From contig NC_045438.1 of NCBI RefSeq assembly GCF_002776525.5, forward strand, positions 159,826,920 through 159,890,919: a stretch of 64,000 bases of DNA, given 5' to 3'. The notes under the pieces are model-generated. The model was not told where the DNA came from. It did not search any database and saw only the letters and a list, made by a program, of their open reading frames with translations. Made by a program: the position numbers and the translations under genes. Of this stretch, positions 1-11,781 are shown piece after piece. The first letter of the stretch is position 1, and each line of letters begins with the position of its first letter. The DNA is from Piliocolobus tephrosceles (lineage: Eukaryota > Chordata > Mammalia > Primates > Cercopithecidae).

Positions 1-101
1 AATTCTAAACTCAGTACCTTAGGTAATAGTAACAGCTAAGCTCTCACTTTTAGGTAGCTGTGACTGTACAAATCATTCATTACACATTATCTTTTCTAAT
101 C

Positions 102-287
102 CAGTGGTTCTCAATGTGTGTTCTCCACACCAACATCAACATTGCCTGGGAACCTGTTACAAATGTAAATTCTTGGGCCCTACCCCAGACCTAACAAATC
201 AGCAGCTCTGTGATTGGGTCTTTTTAATCAACATTTCAACAAGCTCTCCAGATGATTCTGATACCTGCTAAAGTTTCAGAAATACTC
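102..287 (+). mobile_element. MER5A-like DNA transposon (hAT-Charlie)
   Basis: The segment opens with CAGTGGTTCTCAATGTGTG, contains the block CCCTACCCCAGACCTAAC and ends with the degraded terminus GCTAAAGTTTCAGAAA. Their order and spacing match the short non-autonomous MER5A element of the hAT-Charlie group. It is near full length for that family (about 190 bp) and has no coding capacity. Divergence looks substantial, as expected for an element fixed before the primate radiation. Confidence 0.85.
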
Positions 288-386
288 CTCCAACTAGAAA
301 TGAATACTTGTTCCTTAAAAGGAGTTGTTTTATAAAAACAAATCAGTGTGAAAATGAGAATTTACCTTCTAAAACAATAAAAAGAT

Positions 387-647
387 GACCCAGGCTGGAG
401 TGCAGTGGCATGATCTCGGTTCACTGCAACTTCTGCCTCTCAGGTTCAGGTGATTCTCCCACCCCAGCCTCCCAAGTAGCTGGGATTATAGGCGCCTGCC
501 ACCACACCAGTTAATTTTTGTATTTTTAGAAGAGATGGGGTTTCACCATGTTGCCCATGCTGGTGTCAAACTCTTGACCTCAAGTGATCCACCTGTCTCA
601 GCCTTGCAACGTGCTGGCATTACAGGCATGAGCCACCACGCCCGGCC
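387..647 (-). mobile_element. Alu, minus strand, 3' end missing
   Basis: Reverse-complement Alu running from the right arm (CCCAGGCTGGAGTGCAGTGG) to the 5' end (CCACCACGCCCGGCC). The right-arm terminus and the poly-T head expected upstream are absent: the element begins abruptly after AATAAAAAGATGA. No target-site duplication is visible. This suggests a deletion after insertion. Confidence 0.93.
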
Positions 648-2513
648 ACTAATGCTATTTTGAGACTTCTTTGGGTATATGTTCTAATTTTAGGCCCTTT
701 ACTAAAGTGCTCGTAATATGAGAATTTAATCAGGGTGAAATGAAGAAAAAATTTAAAAACTAAATATATTCAGGAATAAAAAAAATACAGTGAAGAAAAT
801 GAATACTCACATCACATTACTAAAACAAGGTCTGTAACAGAACAGTGAGTGACAAATTCACTATCGATCATCTAGTAACCCTATTTCTGTGAGGCCTAGA
901 TGAATACAACGTACCATGATGGCAAGTGGACTGAGTTCTTACCATTCATTTATCATAAAGTGTCTGGTTATATAAACAGAGCTAACATCAACTCAAAATG
1001 AAAAAGGAAATGTGTACAATTATCAACACAGAAATATTTAAATTCTCATGTTTACTCAATGATAGGGGCTTCATTTGTGTTTTGTTTTTTGTTTTAATTG
1101 AATTATCCAGAAAACTTTTCCTCAGTGCTCTACTCCACATGGCCTTTGGAGGACAAACTAATTCAGGGAAACATTTTAGATGAGCCTGAAGTTCATCTGG
1201 TACATTACCAAAAATAACAGAGATAAGGCAAGAATAAGACAATAAAAAAGCTATTTAAGGGAGTGATCACAACCTAAGTAAGAAAAAATTAAAATAATAC
1301 CCTAATATTAATATAAGCAATTGTAGAGGTAAACATATATTATCCCATGTTGCCAGGAGCTTGCATTTAACTCTGTGGAACAATTAGGAAGTAACTTTCT
1401 CATTTCAGAGGCAAAAGTTGAGACCGATAAGGCAGGTCTTCTGGTTGTTTGGTTATTGATTTTCTAATCCAATCGTAAAGCTCTGACTTAAAGCAGAGAT
1501 TGACTATCAGTTAGCAGTGTTCATTAAATTTCACAAACACAGAGTCTAAGAAGCTAAGTAATTTCAAGACATAAATGAATGAAAAGAAAATACATACCTC
1601 ATACATTTCCTTTAATTTCACAAAGTGACATTTGAGAGCTATGCATTATGTTAACTATTACATTATTGAGTGGTAATTAATTTGAAGTACAAAAGTTTGC
1701 TGGAATTCGTGAACACATGCCTCAGACGCAGTCGACTGCTTCCCTCTTCTGGCCAGAAGTGGAGGGAAGTTTGACTTTTATTACTGGAATCTGAACAGAA
1801 TTGTCTTCATGAGCGGCTCTAAAATCAGGTCTTAAACAATGAAAATTTACTATACTTTCTATCAGCAGGATAAAATGCAATCTAATTCAGAGAGCATAGG
1901 TTAAACTATCCAGAAATTATTTGTAGGCAATTTCTTTGAGCTTTTCATTGGTAAAAATTTTGAAGTGTAAAGAGATTTAAATCTGTGTTTGCCGAACACT
2001 CTTCAGAATAGGAAATGGTGGATTTCATCGCTCTCGGGTCACTGGGGGTTAATATATTTTGATTGTCAACTAAAATTATTCATAGATAGTGGAATGAGCA
2101 TTGGTGATTCTTACAGGGGAAAAAATGAGAAATTACAAAGATAAACTCCAGAGATTTCTATCACAGGTTCTAGAATAAAATGCAATTTCTCTTCATGATC
2201 TTGCTAAGCTTTGCAAGTGTTATGAAGGGCAATGACAAGATTAAATCATCAGATCAAGAGACTCAAAAATATCCCCCTTAATTGGGATAATTTAAATAAT
2301 GTAAATCTACCTATAGGTTGTAATATAGACATAGACCCCCCAAATGACTGAAAAAAAATCTATTACAGAAATTTGCGAGAAAAAATAAACTCTTATAAAA
2401 AGGCTTTCATAAAATGTTCTTTGCCTAATTTATACAATTACAAATCTGTATGCATATAGACAAATCTATAGACAAATCTCATTCCATATTTCATTCAAAA
2501 GGATGAAGACTGG
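648..2513. other. No recognisable feature
   Basis: AT-rich, apparently single-copy DNA. I saw no repeat family, RNA gene or credible exon. The small ORFs here (up to 84 codons at 988-1242) lack protein-like composition and overlap on both strands. Confidence 0.6.
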
Positions 2514-2597
2514 AGATATATATATATATGTATATTTAATTTGGAAAGAAGATTATTTTATATATATAATATATACAATATTAATTTGGAAAGGAGA
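2514..2597. repeat. TA-rich microsatellite with duplicated flank
   Basis: Two TA-rich blocks, each followed by a near-identical string (TTTAATTTGGAAAGAAGA, then ATTAATTTGGAAAGGAGA). The layout suggests a local tandem duplication of about 45 bp that took in the microsatellite and its flank. Confidence 0.7.
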
Positions 2598-2918
2598 GCT
2601 GTATTTCCCATAAAGGGTTGCAGGGTGGCCAGGCTGTCTGATGGGCTGGGAAGCACAGCATCTGGCCAGAAGCCAGAAAAGACATTTTGAGGGAGGAGAA
2701 AGGGGGACAAGAATTCATGCTGAATGGGGTGGCTAAATATACATATTTAACGAGCTATAGGAGGTGAATGAATATTTATGATAGGAGAAACATGTGCACG
2801 TGCAATAGAGTGATATGCTCCTTCATGGGTCCCATGTACCAAAAATGGCAGCATTAGCATGATCTCAGGGAGTTTTCCACCCTGGGATGGCAAAAGGTGA
2901 AGAGAGGGCAAAAAGCAT
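2598..2918. other. No recognisable feature
   Basis: Moderately GC-richer single-copy-like sequence upstream of the L1. No family is recognised. Confidence 0.5.
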
Positions 2919-5741
2919 AATTTTTTGAGGACAGCATCATCCTGATACCAAAACCTGGCAGAGACACAACAAAAAAAGAAAACTTCAGGCCAATATCCCT
3001 GATGAGCATCAATGCAAAATTCCTCAATAAAATACGGGCAAACTGAATCCAGCAGCACATCAAAAAGCTTATCCACCACGATCAAGTTGGCTTCATCCCT
3101 GGGATACAAGACTGGTTCAACATACGCAAATCTATAAACATAACCCATCACATAAACAGAACCAATGTCAAAAACCACATGATTATCTCAACAGATGCAG
3201 AAAAGGCTTTCAATAAAATCTGACATTCCTTTATGTTAAAAACTCTTAATAAACTAGGTATTGATGGAACATATCACAAAATAATAGAAGCTATTTATGA
3301 CAACCGCACAACCAATATCATACTGAATGAGCAAAAGCTGGAAAGCATTCCTTTCGACAACCAGTACAAGACAAGAATGCCCTCTCTCACCACTCCTATT
3401 CAACATAGTATTGGAAGTTCTGGCCAGGGAAATCAGGCAAGAGAAAGAAATAAAGGGTATTCAAATAGGAAGAGCAGCAGTCAAATTGTCTCTGTTTGAA
3501 GATGACACATTTCTATATTTAGAAAACCCCATCATCTCAGCCCAAAAACTCCTTAAGCTGATAAGCAACTTCAGCAAAGTCTCAGGATACAAAATCAATG
3601 TGCAAAAATCACAAGCATTCCTATACACCCATAAGTAGTGTAGAGTTAATTTTTGTATAAGGTGTAAGGAAGGGGTCCAGTTTCCGTTTTCTGCATATGG
3701 GTAGCCAGTTTTCTCAGCACCATTATTAAGTAGAAAATCCTTTTCCCATTCCTTGTTTGTGTCAGGTTTGTCAAAGATCAGATGGTTGTAGATGTGTGGT
3801 GTTATTTCTGAAGTTTCTCTTCTGTTCCATTGATCTATATGTCTGTTTTGGTACCAGCACCATGCTGTTTTGATTACTGTAGCCCTGTAGTATAGTTTTA
3901 AGCTAGGTAGCATGATGCCTCTCACTAGTCAAAGCATGTTGAGAGAGCAGAGAGCCAAATCATGAATGAATTCCCATTCACAATTGATACAAAGAGAATA
4001 AAATACCTAGGAATACAGCTAACATGGGATGTGAAGGACCTCTTCAAGGAGAACTACAAACCACAGCTCAATAAATAAGAGAGGACATAAACAAATGGCA
4101 AAACATTTTGTCCTCATGAATAGGAATAATCCATATCATGAAAATGGTTATACTGTCCAAAGTAATTTATAGATTCAACACTATTCCCATCAAACTACCA
4201 CTGACATTCTTCACAGAATTAGAAAAAACTACTTTAAATTTCATATGAAACCAAAAAACAGCCCATATAGCCAAGACAATCCTAAGCAAAAAGAACAAAG
4301 CTAGAGACATCATGCTACCCAACTTAAAACTATACTACAAGACTACACTAACCAAAACAGCCTGGTACTGGTGCCAGAACAGATATATGGATCAATGGAA
4401 CAGAAGAGAAACTTCGGAAATAACACCGCACATCTACAGCCATCTGATCTTTGACAAACCTGACAAAAACAAGGAATGGGAAAAGGATTTCCTACTTAAT
4501 AAGGTGCTGGGAAAACTGGCTACTCATATGCAAAATTGAAACTGGACCCCTTCCTTACATCTTATACAAAAATTAACTCAAGATGGATTAAAGATTTAAA
4601 TGTAAAACTCAAAAACCATAAAAAGCCTAGGCAATACCATTCAGGAAATAGGCATAGGCAAGAATTTCATGACAAAAACAGCTAAAGCAATTGCAACAAA
4701 AGCCAAAATTGACAAATGGGATCTAGTTAAACTAAAGAGCTTCTGTACAGCAAAATAATCTATCATCATAATTAACAGGCAACCTACAGAATGAGAGAAA
4801 AATTTTGCAGTTTACCCATCTGACAAAGGTCTAATATCTAGAATCTACAGGGAACTTAAACAAACAACCCTATCAAAAAGTGGGCAAAGGATATGAGCAG
4901 ACACTTCCCAAAAGAATTTATGTGGCCAAAAAACATACGAAAGAAAGCTCAACATCACCGATCATTAGAGAAATGCAAATCAAAACCACAATGAGATACC
5001 ATCTCACACCAGTTAAAATGGCGATCATTAAAAAGTCAGGAAACAACAGGTGCTAGAGAGGATGTGGAGAAACAGGAACACTTTTACACTGTTGGTGGGA
5101 GTATAAATTAGTTCAACCATTGTGGAAGACAGTGTGGTGATTCCTCAAGGATCTAGAACCAGAAATACCATTTGATCCAGCAATCCCATTACTGGGTATA
5201 TACCCAAAGGAATATAAATCATTCTACTATGAAGACACATGCACACGTATGTTTATTGCAGCACTGTTTACAATAGCAAAGACATAGAACCAACCCAAAT
5301 GCCCATCAATGATAGACCAAATAAAGAAAATGGTACATAAACACCGTGGACTACTATGCAGCCATAGAAAGAAATGAGATCATGTCCTTTGCAGGGACAT
5401 GGATAAAGCTGGAAGCCATCATTCTCCACAAACTAACACAGAAAACAGAAAACCAAACACCGCATGTTCTCACTCATAAGTGAGAGTTGAACAATGAGAA
5501 CACATGGACACAGGGAGGGGAACAACACACGCTGGGGCCAGTTAGGGGGTGGGGGGAGAGAGGAAGGAGAACATGAAGATAAATAGCTAATGCATGCGGG
5601 GCCTAAAACCTAGATGATAGGTTGATAGGTGCCGCAAACCACCATGGCACACATAACAAACCTGCTTGTTCTGTACATGTATCCCAGAACTTAAAGTAAA
5701 TTTAAAAATAAATAAATAAATATAATAGCAAAATAAAAAAG
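2919..5741 (+). mobile_element. 5'-truncated primate L1 (L1PA/L1PB type)
   Basis: The sequence follows L1 ORF2 from the reverse-transcriptase domain through the C-terminus and 3' UTR to an A-rich tail (AATAAATAAATAAATATAATA). The 5' half of the element is absent, the usual result of incomplete reverse transcription. At the catalytic site, positions 3495-3506 encode F-E-D-D instead of F-A-D-D. Frame is lost repeatedly. A segment at about 3640-3925 lies in reverse orientation and is listed separately. No clear target-site duplication was found. Confidence 0.93.
3640..3925 (-). mobile_element. Inverted L1 ORF2 block inside the L1
   Basis: This approximately 285-bp block is on the opposite strand to the L1 around it. 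Read on the minus strand it matches the ORF2 region also present at about 4303-4585 (shared peptides such as QWNRRETSEITPHIY and HLIFDKPD). The two copies differ at scattered bases, so it is not a recent copy of its neighbour. The plus-strand L1 stops near ACACCCATAAG and resumes at CAGAGAGCCAAATCATGA after about 25 bp of filler. Confidence 0.88.
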
Positions 5742-7381
5742 GTCTGACAGCCAATTTAAATGTTCTAGGCCAGATGGCAATGGAGTTGGACAGGCAGGCA
5801 TCAACCTTTAAAACAACGTAATGAATTTTAAAACTTTGTAATTGATGTAAGAGCCAAAAAAAACAAAGCTAAAAAGCAAGGTTTTTGAAGTTATATGCAA
5901 GAATAAGAAATTGCGCTAAAATTAAAATTTGTGGAAACAAGTGCTTTGAAATATTGATAAGAAACATAAAGCAACTAAAGGAACTCAACTTACTGATTGC
6001 AGAATATCTGAATGCAAAGAGCAACCAAAATTTGAATCCCTCCGTTTCATATTTACTTTTCAAAAATTAAATTTAAAAACTCCCAAAGAAGCAAATGAAT
6101 GATTTAAAAATTAACAAGATAAAATTGCACTGTTTATTCAAGGGATAATAATATGGAATCAAATATATACAAGTCCTCATAACATTTTATAAAGTAATTT
6201 AAAACATTCCTAATAATGAGGGACTTCTCAGTTTCTCTGATGACCCTGATAGCTATTATCAAAATTAGCTGCCAGTAGATTAAAAGGGGATTTTGTGCAT
6301 TATGAAAAAGGTAACCTTTCCTTTTTCTTAACTGCATAAAGTGCAATTAAGAAAAAATCACCACTGTACAAATCTGCAGTGACTTGGAGGTGAACGGCAC
6401 CTACAGTTCTGCAATGCACTGTATATTCTTGCACAACTGTCTATTTACAATGTGACAACCACTGGGGCATTCCAAAATCCATTAGCAGATCCTCTATGCA
6501 GAACTTGCAAAGCTGTGGTTGGAAACCAAGATACAGAAGTCTAAAACATTCAAGAAGGTGGTTACATTTGAACTGAGAGAGTTTTCTCGAAGACAGCTGT
6601 GCATGTCCCTGCTCCAAAGGAAGAGGGTTAAGTGTGCTTACTCCTTATCTTTAGCCAGAAAAAAAAAGAAAAATTAGTAGGGCCATTTGAAGACTGGGCT
6701 CTGCACAGTGGGCAAGGGTCTGACGCAGGCCTGAGAAATCTAGTGTGAGAATCAATAACATGTTATCTACCCTGGGAGCGGACAAAAGAGACATTCCTCC
6801 ATTGGAAATAGCCTAGTGTTACAGAAAGTGTCTGGGCAAAGAATGTGTGAGGTTTCTCCTATGGACCCAATGAGATCCACTCAAGAAACAGAGCAAGCTG
6901 GGGATGTCTTAGGTCTTCCCTAAGTAGATCCTTCTGGAAGGCAGAAATGCAGCAGAAAGAACCTGGAGGCTAACAATGCTAACAAAATAGACTCTCAGTT
7001 TCACCTAAATGCCCAGACAAAAGATGGCCAACCTCAGTGGCCACAAGATCAAAAGATGATTTTATGCAGAAAAGTGAATGTGTGGGGAAATAAAGAAGCC
7101 AAGTTGAAAGAACTGCAAATCAGAGATTTCCCATGATGCAGAGGATGGAAGAGTATCCTGCACAAAAGCCCCATAAGAATGAGACAGCCAGCTGCAGACC
7201 CAACAACAAGGTCACTCAAGTACCGGGAGGAAGAACTTTAAATAAAGCAGAATATCCAAATTTCACCACTGAACATATTAAAAATTGAATTGAGACTTTA
7301 AAAAAAAAAAAACTAGAATTGTTTTATATTGAGGTAACTCCACTCTCAAGAGACTTTATCAGGCTCAAAGCACAAAGCACA
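5742..7381. other. No recognisable feature
   Basis: Single-copy-like DNA. The first 600 bases are AT-rich and the rest is more mixed in composition. No repeat family, splice-flanked ORF or RNA gene was identified. Confidence 0.5.
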
Positions 7382-7508
7382 GACCAGCAGCATTAGCATC
7401 ATGGAGGACCTCCTTAGACATGCAGATACTCCAGACCTACTGAATCACAGTCTTCATTTTAACAAAACCCTGAGTGATCTGCATGCACGTCAAAGTTTAA
7501 GAAGTACA
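7382..7508 (+). mobile_element. MER5-type DNA transposon fragment
   Basis: Recognisable MER5 blocks occur in order: CAGCATTAGCATCATGGAGG, CCAGACCTACTGAATCACAG, TTTTAACAAAACCCTGAGTG and CGTCAAAGTTTAAGAAGTAC. It is a more decayed copy than the MER5A near the window start. An 81-codon ORF beginning at 7401 is a chance frame across this element and the pyrimidine tract that follows. Confidence 0.75.
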
Positions 7509-7544
7509 GCGATCTTACCACCTCTAGCTTTCCTGGCTGGTTGG

Positions 7545-7612
7545 CTTCTCATCATTCTTCTTTCTCCCTTCTTCCTTCTTTTCCTTCTCCCTCTTCTCCT
7601 TGCTTCCAGAAA
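7545..7612 (+). repeat. Polypyrimidine (CT-rich) tract
   Basis: About 65 bases of almost pure C and T (TTCTTTCTCCCTTCTTCC and similar). It generates the leucine-rich hydrophobic stretch of a spurious ORF. Confidence 0.8.
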
Positions 7613-7729
7613 GAAACGGGCCTCACCCTCTAATAGTTGGCACTAACACACACAGGGCCGGGGGTTGCTCACCATTTACTTTCTTCCTGCCTGGAACGGT
7701 GTTACACCACCAGGAGCTGCAGCAACTGT

Positions 7730-7935
7730 GGGGTAACCAGAATGTGAATTAAAATCAATGTCCTAGAAATGGCAGAGGAAACAGAAAGAACCCAGTTTTT
7801 AGACTGTTGAGCTCCTGCACCAGCCCTCAACTGTCTTCCTCTAGACTTCTTGCTATGTGAGAAAAAATAAATAAATAAACCTGTACTCATTTAAGCCACT
7901 TTAGTCAGGCATTCTGTTCTTTTCAATTATTTATA
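7730..7935 (+). repeat. Unnamed interspersed repeat, module copy 1
   Basis: Contains CTAGACTTCTTGCTATGTGA, a run of AATAAA-type motifs and CATTTAAGCCACTTTAGTCA. The same order of blocks recurs near 11050-11180 and 39526-39690 in this window. It resembles the poly-A-signal-bearing 3' region of an old LTR-type mammalian repeat, but I cannot name the family. Confidence 0.5.
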
Positions 7936-8678
7936 TAACTGTATCATAAGGTATGAAATCAATGTTACCATTGCGGAGTGAACAGAGAGCTCTGAAAAAG
8001 AGGGAGAATCGCTTCTGAGAAGCAGCCTTCTTTGTTGCAGCCAAAGTGTCCCTTTCCCTTTGAAAATTCTGATACAATATTTTTATCATACACTAAACTT
8101 TTATATGTTAGCTATCAGAACTCAACTCTCTCTTTTTAACAGCCGTGCCTATTTTGAGGTATTCAAACAAGTTTTTTAAAAAGCATTTCAATCAGAAGAA
8201 CACCAAGAAATATTGGCATATGACATCCCCTACAGTGAGACTCGTGGAATGTCCTAAGATAAGACTGTCTGAGATAAGCTTTTACAGTAATCGTGTAAAC
8301 TAGAAATAATACAACTTCTTTGGTCCTCTCCCAGTAAACACCATTTCCCCTTATCCACACAATAAAGAAGAGGAAATGAGGCATAGCGAATGCAAGCTTG
8401 TCCAGAGATCTTCTCTCTTTACAAATGCCTCCAATTTATACCACCACCAATAGGTTCTTCATTATATTTGTAAAAGCTAGTTGCCTACATTTGACAAATT
8501 GTTAGAGCTGGTATGTAGAAGAGGACAGAAAAGCCATTACTCAGATGTCTTAGTCATGTATAGGCATTTTGCCATTAAAAAAGAAGAGTGGGAGAAAACC
8601 TCAGACAGGAAATATTAGTTATTGGACCACTTCATGATTAATAATGACCTTTTAAAATAGTTCTTAATGTTCCACAAC
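7936..8678. other. No recognisable feature
   Basis: AT-rich single-copy-like DNA with no feature I can support. Confidence 0.5.
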
Positions 8679-8860
8679 ATGTGATTCTCAGTGTGGTTGC
8701 TTTTGGCATCTGGGGCTGGACAGCTCCTTACTCTGTGGGAATGTCCCATGCCATGGAGGATTTTTGCATCCCCGGCGGCACCCACTAACTAAATATCAGT
8801 AACAGCACCGCCCATCACTGTGATAGTATCTGCCCCACCGCCCGTTTCCTGTCTTGCCCA
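8679..8860 (-). mobile_element. MER20-like DNA transposon
   Basis: Read on the minus strand the segment follows MER20 (hAT-Charlie). The plus-strand landmarks GGGGCTGGACAGCTCC, GGAGGATTTTTGCATCC, CACCCACTAACTAAATATCA and GTAACAGCACC correspond to the reverse complement of the family. It is old and diverged, without coding capacity. Confidence 0.72.
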
Positions 8861-10410
8861 CATATTTGCAAATATAAGGAGTAACATATGTATTTAAACC
8901 TACTGGGTTAGTACCTGAAGGACAAAAGTAAAACAATCTTCCATCCCAAAATCATGTAAAAGCTTCTTTATACTTGCTTTTCATCATTTTATAGTTTCAT
9001 TTCTTACATTAAGATTTTAATACATCTGAATTTTCTTTTGGGATAAGATCTGAAATAGGGTTGGAATATTATATTTTCTTTTTTTTTCCAATACCATTTT
9101 AAAGAAGTATCCTTTCTTCAGTGATAGAACACAAAATCAATTTCTATCCTAAGATAAACTTTTCATCATCATTAGGTTTCCTTATGGACTTCTCTTTCTG
9201 TTGAAAATGTGTCTGTTCCTGTATTGTTATCTTATTATTTTAATTATTAGAACCCTCACATGTTTAATTTCTAGGAGGCCAAAGGGTGCGTTAGTATCCT
9301 TTTTAATCAAAATTATCTTTACTATTCTTATCTGTTTGTTCTTCCTATGAGTTCAAGAATAGTCTGTCAAGTTTTTAAAAGAAATCCCAATAGAATTTAA
9401 TTAAAACATATTAGATTTGTAGGCTAATTAGGAAAAAGTATTATTTTTCTAATGTTAGGTCTTGCCTATGAACAACATAGATGGCTTCCATGTCTGTTCA
9501 AGTCTTACGTTACATTATTCTGGGAAGTTTAAAACGTTTCCTGAACAGATTCTACATCTATTTGTATTTGTCAGGTTAATGCCTAGGTTATATTTGGTAT
9601 TGAATTGAGATTTTGTGTTTATCGTGCTTTCAAACTACTGATTTCTTATTAAAGTTTATATATTTCTGCATGACTAGCTAATATGCTATAGTAGGCTTAT
9701 TCCATAGTCTATGGAAATTTTCAGATACCTAAGCATATCATTGACAACTGATGATTTTTGCCTCTGTCCTCAAACTCACTTATTTTAAGGATAAAAGACC
9801 ATTGGTGATAGTGTGGGCCTTATTGTCTTGTTCCTGACTAATAGAAATGTCACTGATTATAAAGATGGCCATTGCTGGTTTTGGACATGCTTTATAATAT
9901 TAGAGAAGAATCTTTAATTAGGAGTCACTAGGAATTTTTGTGGAAAAAAATCATTTTTCACATTTTATCTGCTGATGAGATGAATTATATAGATATCCAA
10001 TTATTTAACCATTCCTTAATTCCAGAAATAAACCCTTAATCACAGCTTGTTATTGTTAATTTTCATGCTGAGATGTATTTAATTTTATTTATTTAGCATT
10101 TTTATCTCTATGAATAAATAAGTTTGGCCTGTGTTTTATTTTTCTTTGAGCAAGTTTTGTAAGGCAGCAAGATTTGCCATTTTTGAAATACAAAGAGATA
10201 TTTCTTATCTTTTTGCATCCTCTGGAACCTTTTAAAAAACAATAGAAATATATTCTCAAAGAATTAAAAAGCAAATCTTCCGTTATTTTGAATCAAGGAA
10301 ATATATACGCATATATTTACATATAAATGTTTCTTTGACAGCTATTCCATTTCTTACAATATTTTAATTTATTAGTGTACATTAAAATTATTTATACTTC
10401 CTATGAAAGA

Positions 10411-11440
10411 CACTGCTGGTTACCTATGCAACGTCTATTGCTTCTTCTCCTTTGTCAGCATTTTGTTAGGCATAGCACTGTGTTCAACTAAGAATCCTTA
10501 ATCTCCCAGCCTCCTTTGCAATTAGCATTAGCTATTTCTATAACCTATTTCTGATCAGTGAGAATTCAGTGGGGAGAGCTCTCATCGCAAATCAAAAGGC
10601 ACAGTTCCAAAAATATAAAGCTTTTGATCTCCCTTCTTTCCTCCTGGAATGCAGATGCAATGCCTGGATGTGTACCGGCAATTTTTTCTTTTTTTAGAGG
10701 GAGTCTCCCTCTGTCACCCACGCTCAAGTGCAGTGGCAAGATCTCGGCTCACTGCAACCTCTGCCTCTCAGGTTCAAGCAATTCTCCTGCCTCAGTCCCC
10801 TGAGTAGCTGGGATTACAGGCACATGCCACCACACCTGGCTAATTTTTGTATTCTTAGTAGAGACAGGCTTTCGCTACATAGGCCAGGATGGTCTCGAAC
10901 TCTTGACCTCAGGTCATCCACCTGCCTCGGCCTCCCAAAGTGCTAGGATTACAGGTGTGAGCCACCGCACCTGGCCTGTACCAGCAATCTTGTGGTCATG
11001 AGGCTGATAGATAGAGAAGAAGGATAGGAAAACAGGAAGTTATGAGAAGTCTTAGTGCCTGACAGTATTGTTGTGCTGCAATTCCAGTCCTAGACTGCTT
11101 ACTTCTGGAGCTCTCATTGCATGAGGAAAACAGAAGTGCTTGTTTATTTAAATCACTCACTACTAGGTGAGGTTATTTGCTTTAAACATAGTTCTAAAAA
11201 TACACTTTCTACCTGTAGTTCAAAACTGACTTTTATTGAGGGCTTACTTTATGATACATATTTCTGTAAGCATTTTAGAAATTTATCACATAAAATCTTC
11301 ACACGCTCCTATAAAGCAGGTGCTACTATTTATCCTAATCAGTGGTCAGTAAGTGGGTGAAGTTGCTGATGTTATTGTTAATTATAATGCTATTATCGTG
11401 TATATACTAAAATCACAGATCTATGCTTCCTAATTTTCCT
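10411..11440 (+). repeat. Unnamed interspersed repeat, module copy 2, split by Alu
   Basis: The flanks of the Alu at 10682-10976 appear to belong to one element. Upstream are CTCCCAGCCTCCTTTGCA and CTGATCAGTGAGAATTCAG; downstream are GGTCATGAGGCTGATAG, CTAGACTGCTTACTTCTGGA and TTATTTAAATCACTCACTA. The downstream blocks match in order those at 7730-7935 and 39526-39690. The family is not named. Limits are approximate. Confidence 0.45.
10682..10976 (-). mobile_element. Alu, minus strand, full length
   Basis: Complete dimeric Alu from a T-rich head to the 5' end at CACCTGGCC. It is bounded by a target-site duplication, TGTACCGGCAA at 10671-10681 and TGTACCAGCAA at 10977-10987, with one mismatch. 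The ORFs of 81 and 72 codons here are translated Alu. Confidence 0.96.
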
Positions 11441-11466
11441 ATTAGTCTTGGGTAGAAGCCTCTCTT

Positions 11467-11781
11467 TTTCCTTTTTTTTTTTTTTTTTTTTTTTGAGATG
11501 GAGTCTTACTCTGTCACTAGGCTAGAGTACAGTGGGGCGATCCCCAATCACTGCAATCTCCACCTCCTGGGTCCAAGCGATTCTCCTGCCTAAGCCTCCC
11601 AAGTAGCTGGTGGTGCCCGCCACCATGCCCGGCTAATTTTTGTATTTTTAGTACAGATGGGGTTTCTCCATGTTGGTCAGGCTGGTCTTGAACTCTGAAC
11701 CTCACTCCAGACCTCAGGTTATCTGCCCGCCTCAGCCTCCCAAAGTGCTGTGATTACAGGCATGAGCCACCGTGCTCAGCC
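11467..11781 (-). mobile_element. Alu, minus strand, full length
   Basis: A poly-T head of about 23 bases precedes GAGATGGAGTCTTACTCTG, and the element ends CGTGCTCAGCC. Flanks repeat as GAAGCCTCTCT and GAAGCTTCTCT, a target-site duplication with one change. A short filler (CTGAACCTCACTCCAG) near 11694 is absent from ordinary Alus. Confidence 0.95.

Noticed and set aside
3461..3925. 154-codon minus-strand ORF as a gene
   Set aside because: It is the inverted L1 ORF2 block plus antisense L1 readthrough.
7401..7646. 81-codon ORF with a hydrophobic leucine-rich segment, as a small membrane protein
   Set aside because: The segment is a translated polypyrimidine tract next to a MER5-type transposon fragment.
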